Shown here: positions 6,893 to 11,150 of the stretch, in pieces | Position numbering within the stretch: position 1 is the stretch's first letter | Layout of the letters: the number at the start of each line of letters is the position of its first letter | Assembly: GCA_017996595.1 (NCBI GenBank) | Contig: JAGOGT010000010.1 | Coordinates: forward strand, 1 to 11,150 | Source of the DNA: Candidatus Cloacimonadota bacterium | GTDB taxonomy: Bacteria > Cloacimonadota > Cloacimonadia > Cloacimonadales > Cloacimonadaceae | DNA: 11,150 bases | Direction: 5' to 3' | The notes under the pieces: generated by a model | What the model was told of the DNA's origin: nothing | What the model saw: only the letters and a program-made list of their open reading frames with translations | Databases searched by the model: none | Position numbers and translations under genes: made by a program

Positions 6893-7249
6893 ATGAAAAC
6901 AAGGATTCTTCTGGTAGATGATGATCGTCTCCTTCGGGAAGTGATTGGTGATTTTTTGTCTATGCATGGCTATGAAATTGATCTGGCGGAAGATGCGCAG
7001 CATGCTCTGGAGAAATTTGAGCCCGGAAAATACCGGATGGCGCTGATAGACATCATTATGCCAGGAATGAGTGGATTGGAGCTAATGAAGAAACTACTGG
7101 AAATGGACAAAGACATATTCTGTTTGATCATGACGGGTTATCCCACTGTGGATAGCGCGTACAACTCGATGGTGGAAGGCGCTACGGATTATATCATCAA
7201 GCCCTTCCAGCTGAATGAGCTGCTTAGCATCGTAAACAACTACACTTGA
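6893..7249 (+). CDS. Stand-alone response-regulator receiver protein
   Basis: 118 residues that are all receiver domain, with no output domain. Seen: the acidic pocket Asp9/Asp10 in LLVDDD, phospho-acceptor Asp53 in ALIDIIMPGMSG, Thr81 in MTGYPT, Tyr100 and Lys103 in DYIIKPF. All residues needed for phosphorylation and the conformational switch are present. The TGYPT and GATDYIIKPF style is closest to receivers of NtrC-like regulators, but nothing follows the domain. The family acts by phosphorylation from a histidine kinase; none is in the window. Its stop (TGA 7247-7249) is one base before the next gene's ATG, so the two are almost certainly cotranscribed and translationally coupled. Confidence 0.95.
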   Translation: MKTRILLVDDDRLLREVIGDFLSMHGYEIDLAEDAQHALEKFEPGKYRMALIDIIMPGMSGLELMKKLLEMDKDIFCLIMTGYPTVDSAYNSMVEGATDYIIKPFQLNELLSIVNNYT

Positions 7250-7250
7250 G

Positions 7251-8150
7251 ATGGCATTTCAAGTAAGCCTGGCACCCCCTCAAACCTACGATAAAGAGCT
7301 GAATATCTGGAGTACGCCCGATTTCATGCAGGCGGTGCAGCAGCTTCACCATCGGCAGGCCTGGCATATTCAATGCTGGAAAGGCAATGAACTGGTGGCG
7401 GTTTTCCCTTTTTATGAGAATAAATTACTTTCCTACCGGGCCATAGTTTCCCCATCCAGCGCCTATTATAATGGCATGAATCTGTTTTTAAACGAAGCTT
7501 CCTCAGTTTCCCGGCGGCTTCTGGATACACTGCAAATCACCCAAAGCATTGCCCAATTTATCTATGCGCGCTATCAGAAAGTACGCTTCAATCTGGATGC
7601 CGGTTTTGGCGATGTGCGGGGCTTTACCTGGGAAAAATTGAAGGCCAGGCCGCTATATACCTTTGTGCATAATTATGAGGGCCCCTTACAGCCCCTTTCG
7701 GACGAAAAAAAGAAGCTCACTCTGGCCCGAAGTCAGGCTTATCACTTTGCAGAGGCCTTCAATCTGGATGATTTTATCCGGCTGTTCAGCGCCATGTTCA
7801 AACGCAAGCACAAAGAGCTGGGCTTCAGTTATCCAGATTTTGGAGAATTCCTTGGCACTCTCCACCAGCTTGGCCTGGCACGGCAATTCAATCTCTACCG
7901 CGATAACCGCGTGGTAAGCAGCAACATTGTGTATATTGATCCCAAGGGCTATGCCTATGCAGTTTTCAGAGCCACCGACGAGGCGGAAATGAAATATGGC
8001 GCCAGCAGTTTACACACTCTGGAATTGCTGCAAAGCCTGGCTGAGGATATTATCGGCATCGATTTTTGCGGCGCTAATGTTCCCGAGATAGCCAGATTCA
8101 AAGCTGCCCAGGGCTTGTCCCTGAAAGTGTTTTATCAGATCTATCGATAA
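7251..8150 (+). CDS. FemAB/GNAT-like acyltransferase (Acetyltransf_6 type)
   Basis: 299 residues, no signal peptide. The layout fits the FemAB-like half of the GNAT fold: an N-terminal part with PDFMQAV and LVAVFPFY (entry strand), a central KARPLYTFVHNYEG leading into a KKKLTLARSQ helix, and a C-terminal core with NLYRDNRVVSSNIVY, AYAVFRATDEAEMKYGASSLHTLELLQ and IDFCGANVPEIARFKAAQG. The last segment matches the F-x-G-x-x-x-x-x-I-x-x-F-K-x-x-x-G ending seen in this family. Members transfer amino-acyl or acyl groups, some to cell-wall peptides; which substrate applies here is unknown. Only a weak ribosome site (TTGAG) precedes it, consistent with coupling to the receiver gene. The ddl gene 82 bp downstream makes a cell-wall role attractive but unproven. 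Confidence 0.78.
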   Translation: MAFQVSLAPPQTYDKELNIWSTPDFMQAVQQLHHRQAWHIQCWKGNELVAVFPFYENKLLSYRAIVSPSSAYYNGMNLFLNEASSVSRRLLDTLQITQSIAQFIYARYQKVRFNLDAGFGDVRGFTWEKLKARPLYTFVHNYEGPLQPLSDEKKKLTLARSQAYHFAEAFNLDDFIRLFSAMFKRKHKELGFSYPDFGEFLGTLHQLGLARQFNLYRDNRVVSSNIVYIDPKGYAYAVFRATDEAEMKYGASSLHTLELLQSLAEDIIGIDFCGANVPEIARFKAAQGLSLKVFYQIYR

Positions 8151-8180
8151 TTGGGCTTTGAGAGCTGCTTAGATTATATT
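8151..8180 (+). promoter_or_regulatory. Weak candidate promoter for ddl
   Basis: TTGGGC (8151-8156) and TATATT (8175-8180), with an 18-bp spacer, stand between the transferase stop and the leader ORF. The -10 is a 5/6 match and the -35 only about 3/6. No terminator follows the transferase gene, so readthrough from upstream is equally possible. Confidence 0.28.
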
Positions 8181-8197
8181 ATAGACACGAGGATACG

Positions 8198-8236
8198 ATG
8201 AAAATGAATTTTCTTATCTCAAAGGACCGTACATGA
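8198..8236 (+). CDS. 12-codon leader ORF overlapping the ddl start
   Basis: ATG 8198 is preceded by GAGG (8189-8192) at 5 nt. It encodes MKMNFLISKDRT and stops at TGA 8234-8236, which overlaps the ddl ATG (8233-8235) as ATGA. A good ribosome site, a short frame and an exact stop-start overlap suggest translational coupling of ddl to a leader peptide. The ddl gene also has its own AAAGGA just upstream. There is no run of one amino acid that would point to classical attenuation. Confidence 0.42.
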   Translation: MKMNFLISKDRT

Positions 8237-9183
8237 AGATCGCCGTACTGAAAGGAGGATTCTCTCCCGAACGCGATGTATCGCTGGTTAGCGGAAGTGA
8301 AATCGGCAAGGAATTGCAGCACAGGGGCTACGAAGTAGTAGAATTTGATCCAGGAGCCTTTCCTGATTCGGGAGCCTTCTTTAGCGCTCTGAAGGCTGCG
8401 GCGCCTGATGTAGTTTTCAATGGCCTGCACGGTGGCAGCGGAGAAGATGGCCAATTGCAAGCCGCGCTTAGCTTGCAGGGTTTTCGTTCCACCGGTTCGG
8501 GATTCAAGGCCTGCGTTCTGGCAATGGATAAATATGTCTCCAAGATGATTGCCGCCGCAGAAGGCATTCCGGTTCCCAAGTATATATTGATGAGGGAAAA
8601 CCTCATCGAAGACTATAATGACCCGGAGGATTATGCTTCCTTCGCCGCTACCCTGGGTTTGCCGATCGTGGTGAAGCCCAATGATTCCGGTTCTTCAGTG
8701 GGAATAAGCGTGGTGGACAGCCTGGAAGAACTGAAACCGGCTGTGCATAAGGCGCTGGAGGTTTCCCCCACGATTATTCTGGAAGAATACATCCCGGGCA
8801 GAGAACTAACCGTCACCATTCTGGACGGCAAAGCTTTGCCGGTAGTGGAAATAAAGCCTGTGAACGGCTGGTATGATTACACTAATAAATATAATAAAGG
8901 CAAAACCCACTACGAAGCTCCTGCCCAATTGGATGAATCAACTACACAACTGGTGCAGCTGTATGCCCTGAGAATCTGGAGGGCCATGGGCTTGTCGGGA
9001 TATGCCAGAATAGATTTTCGCTATGACGAGCAAAAACCCTTTTTCCTGGAAGTAAACACCTTGCCGGGGATGACCCCGCTCAGTTTAACTCCGATGGCAG
9101 CCAAAGCCGCGGACATCCCATTTGGCGAGTTACTGCAAAAAATAATTGAAATAAGCCTGCACAACGCAGGGAGGTATCAATGA
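8233..9183 (+). CDS. ddl: D-alanine--D-alanine ligase
   Basis: 316 residues, the normal size. It joins two D-alanines using ATP to give the dipeptide that ends the peptidoglycan stem, in the cytoplasm. Seen: GGFSPERDVSLVSG with Glu13, LHGGSGEDG with His66, TGSG and AMDK, the ATP-grasp segment KPNDSGSSVG (148-157), EEYIPGRELTV, the omega-loop region WYDYTNKY (213-220, with Tyr214 and Tyr216), ARIDF (Arg259, Asp261) and EVNTLPGMT (Glu273, Asn275), which give the transition-state and metal ligands. The tyrosine-containing omega loop is that of D-Ala-D-Ala ligases, unlike VanA-type D-lactate ligases. The start has AAAGGA at 6 nt. Its stop overlaps the next gene's ATG (ATGA 9180-9183). Confidence 0.97.
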   Translation: MKIAVLKGGFSPERDVSLVSGSEIGKELQHRGYEVVEFDPGAFPDSGAFFSALKAAAPDVVFNGLHGGSGEDGQLQAALSLQGFRSTGSGFKACVLAMDKYVSKMIAAAEGIPVPKYILMRENLIEDYNDPEDYASFAATLGLPIVVKPNDSGSSVGISVVDSLEELKPAVHKALEVSPTIILEEYIPGRELTVTILDGKALPVVEIKPVNGWYDYTNKYNKGKTHYEAPAQLDESTTQLVQLYALRIWRAMGLSGYARIDFRYDEQKPFFLEVNTLPGMTPLSLTPMAAKAADIPFGELLQKIIEISLHNAGRYQ

Positions 9184-10301
9184 AAATATCAACTATAGTG
9201 TTATTCGTGCTGTTACTGATCCCCCTGGCGGGATTTGCACAGAGCTTCACCACGGTTTTCAATCCCTCGCAGATCACGGTGAATACGATGTCAATCACGT
9301 CCTTTGATCCGGATGATCCGGAAGCACAGCCCTTGCTATCGATGCTGACAGTGAACTACAATGGGATTCCCAAACCCCGGCTGGATATCAAAGTGCGCGT
9401 GGTATGGAATAATATAAAGCTGGTGGAAGCAGATTTCGAAAGCATAATCGGAGCAAATCCTGAAACCATGTATCCGGTGGTCTTTTCCAGCCGGCAATTG
9501 ATTTCCAATGAGGGTCACCCTGATTTTATGCAAAAACCGGGCTCAATGGACATCTCTGTGGATGAAATCATCGATTCCCCCACTTTTGGTGACGCCGTAT
9601 TGGCCGGATACTTCCCGGATGGAGATCTGGAGATCAGAATCTGGGTGCGCGAATATTCATCTGCACCCTGGACTGAGCCTGAAACCTCGGAAGGTGACGC
9701 CCGCTTCACCATCAGGATCCGTAATGCCGGAAATATCACCTTGCTTGCTCCCGGAGTAACGATCGGACAAAATCCACCCGCGGTGAGCGGTGCTCCCCTC
9801 AGCTTTTATTGGAACGCCCTGAATACAGGATTTAACGAATTTGAGCTTAGCATCCGCGAGTACCCGCAAAGCCAAATCCCCACAGTTAACAATGTGGAAA
9901 GCACGGGTTACTTGATGTATCAGACCCCTGCCGGATCGGGTGAAAGCAGTGGCTTCGCCGAATATTTGGCTTTTAGCCCCGGCAAATACTATGCCTGGAG
10001 AGTGAAAACCAAGCTCTATACGGAATTCACTCCCGGCAGAGCCAGAGCTACTTCGCCGATCTTAACCAGCAATTGGAATGTATTTCAATATGTGGATGAA
10101 AGCAATGCGTCTTCCGGAGTATCCGAATTGCAAGCCTTGCTCAATCTGCTGGGCAATAATGAGCTGCGTAATATCTATAATGCCGGATTCAATACCGTGG
10201 GATCAATTATCTATGAAGGCCGCACCTATTCCGGTCAGGATGCCCTGGATCTGGTGGAAAGCCTGATGGGCAAAGAAATCCAGGTAAGGCTTCAGGACTA
10301 A
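9180..10301 (+). CDS. Exported beta-rich protein of unknown function
   Basis: 373 residues; I do not recognise the family. Residues 1 to about 20 form a clear signal peptide ending GFA|QS. Then comes a beta-rich region (to about 190) with alternating hydrophobic strands (LDIKVRVVW, LEIRIWVREY, ARFTIRIRNAG). A fibronectin/Ig-like segment follows at about 193-300 (LSFYWNAL near 206-213, FELSIREYP, YYAWRVKT). The last about 65 residues are different: a helical stretch (VSELQALLNLLG, then NELRNIYNAGF) and GRTYSGQDALDLVESLMG. It should be periplasmic, outer-membrane or secreted; no lipobox is seen. It overlaps ddl by ATGA, with GGAGG upstream, and its stop abuts the FecR gene, so it is part of the ddl operon. 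Confidence 0.85.
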   Translation: MKISTIVLFVLLLIPLAGFAQSFTTVFNPSQITVNTMSITSFDPDDPEAQPLLSMLTVNYNGIPKPRLDIKVRVVWNNIKLVEADFESIIGANPETMYPVVFSSRQLISNEGHPDFMQKPGSMDISVDEIIDSPTFGDAVLAGYFPDGDLEIRIWVREYSSAPWTEPETSEGDARFTIRIRNAGNITLLAPGVTIGQNPPAVSGAPLSFYWNALNTGFNEFELSIREYPQSQIPTVNNVESTGYLMYQTPAGSGESSGFAEYLAFSPGKYYAWRVKTKLYTEFTPGRARATSPILTSNWNVFQYVDESNASSGVSELQALLNLLGNNELRNIYNAGFNTVGSIIYEGRTYSGQDALDLVESLMGKEIQVRLQD

Positions 10302-10311
10302 GGAGATGAAC

Positions 10312-10989
10312 ATGAAAAAGATAATTATAATCTCGATACTACTGGCTTTCGCAGGAATGATGCTTGCCGCCAACGCAGTGGCCATGCTTTCGGCTACCAA
10401 AGGCAAAGTAGATCTGTCCCGGGATGCCAGAACGCTGAAATTCAAAAATGGCGAATTGCTGCGAAATGACGATGAGCTGCGTACCGGCGGTGAATCCTTC
10501 GCGGCCTATAAATATATCGACGGCTCCAGCACCATCAAGGTATTCTCCAATTCCATGGTGAAGATCGCAGCCACAAAAAGCGGCAAGACTCTAAGCAAAA
10601 AAGTAACCGTAAACAAGGGCAGCGTGCTTACCTCCGTGAAACCAAAAACCGGTTCGCTGGTAGTTCAAACCCCCACTACCGTGGCTTCGGTGAAGGGCAC
10701 CCAATTTCTCACCAAGATTACGGATACCGATCAATCGATGTTTATCGTTACCGAAGGCGAAGTGGAGCTGAAGATTCTGGATCAGCCGGAAGCCAAAGCA
10801 GTTCCCAAAGGCAAAACGGCCATTGTGGAAGAAGACGGAACCTACGAAATTCGCAATAGCACCAGGGATGATCTCTCAGCGGTGGAACAGGCAGAAATGG
10901 ATTCAGATGGTGCTACGGAAACCAAAACCATGCTGGTTCCCGTGATCGACGCCTCCGGCCGCACCAAATATATCGAGATCAGCTACTAG
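10312..10989 (+). CDS. Exported FecR-domain protein
   Basis: 225 residues from ATG 10312, chosen over ATG 10306 because AAGGAG (10300-10305) touches 10306 but sits 6 nt before 10312. Residues 1 to about 22 form a signal peptide. The FecR domain is at about 51-155: DDELRTGGESFAAYKYIDGSS (split: DDELRTGGES, then YKYIDGSS), VFSNSMVKI, KGSVLTSVKP, VQTPTTVASVKGTQF (118-132) and FIVTEGEVEL. In iron uptake the domain is periplasmic and signals to a sigma factor, but here there is no transmembrane helix after the signal and no sigma or TonB gene nearby. Free exported FecR domains occur in surface and secreted proteins of many bacteria, where their role is unclear. The previous stop overlaps its ribosome site, supporting one transcript. 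Confidence 0.88.
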   Translation: MKKIIIISILLAFAGMMLAANAVAMLSATKGKVDLSRDARTLKFKNGELLRNDDELRTGGESFAAYKYIDGSSTIKVFSNSMVKIAATKSGKTLSKKVTVNKGSVLTSVKPKTGSLVVQTPTTVASVKGTQFLTKITDTDQSMFIVTEGEVELKILDQPEAKAVPKGKTAIVEEDGTYEIRNSTRDDLSAVEQAEMDSDGATETKTMLVPVIDASGRTKYIEISY

Positions 10990-11006
10990 GATAGGGAGGA
11001 AAGCAC

Positions 11007-11150
11007 ATGAAAAGGGAACTATTTATCATCATCCTGAGCCTCCTGATAGGGGCAGTATTTGCCGTGGACATCCAGCATGTTTCACCTCAAACTTATATGT
11101 CCGGAGAAGACCTGCAGCTAATGCTGGAAGTGCAGCAAGGCCTGGAAGAA
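11007..11150 (+). CDS. Start of another exported protein (partial)
   Basis: Forty-eight codons from ATG 11007 to the window edge. GGGAGGA (10994-11000) stands 6 nt upstream. The N-terminus is MKRELF followed by a hydrophobic run and a likely cleavage after AVFA, so it is exported. The mature start (VDIQHVSPQTYMSGEDLQLM) looks like the first strand of a beta-sandwich. It lies 17 bp after the FecR gene on the same strand and is probably in the same operon. Too little is present for a family call. Confidence 0.8.
   Translation, partial: MKRELFIIILSLLIGAVFAVDIQHVSPQTYMSGEDLQLMLEVQQGLEE

Noticed and set aside
10306-10311. Upstream ATG for the FecR-domain protein
   Set aside because: The AAGGAG ribosome site directly abuts it with no spacer, whereas ATG 10312 has ideal 6-nt spacing.

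Overview
The window looks like a chromosomal segment of a Gram-negative-type, probably uncultured bacterium of the FCB/Cloacimonadota sort. That guess rests on the style of its exported proteins (a very large secreted protein built from PKD-like and chitobiase-C-terminal-like repeats, and a secreted FecR-domain protein), on moderate GC, and on D-Ala-D-Ala ligase together with a YgiQ-type radical SAM protein. No rRNA, tRNA, CRISPR array, transposase or phage gene was seen, and the taxonomic call is an inference only.

Layout. Positions 1-3702 (minus strand) hold the first 1234 codons of a giant exported repeat protein whose 3' end lies beyond the left edge. I read the frame in plus-strand triplets nearly end to end and found no stop or frameshift. 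Positions 3703-4751 are about 1 kb without a convincing gene, and are unusually rich in small repeats: hairpins with different stems but the same TGAA loop, a short CATG array at about 11-bp phase, a nested inverted-repeat block, and a GTGAGA array directly after the next gene. Positions 4752-6413 (minus) encode a YgiQ-family radical SAM protein. It lies downstream of a cold-shock protein gene (6489-6701, minus), with an apparent intrinsic terminator between the two.

From a divergent control region (6702-6892) the plus strand carries a stand-alone response-regulator receiver (6893-7249) and, one base later, a FemAB/GNAT-like acyltransferase (7251-8150). After an 82-bp gap with a possible promoter and a 12-codon leader ORF comes ddl (8233-9183). 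It overlaps, by ATGA, a secreted beta-rich protein of unknown function (9180-10301), followed by a secreted FecR-domain protein (10312-10989) and the start of another exported protein (11007 to the window edge). The last four genes are packed as an operon.

How the genes may work together: ddl and the FemAB-like transferase both suggest cell-wall peptide chemistry, and the genes after ddl encode envelope or secreted proteins, so the plus-strand block reads as an envelope module with a small signalling protein at its head. The most unusual sequence is the repeat-filled intergenic block at 4170-4745, where several elements keep base pairing while the paired sequence changes.
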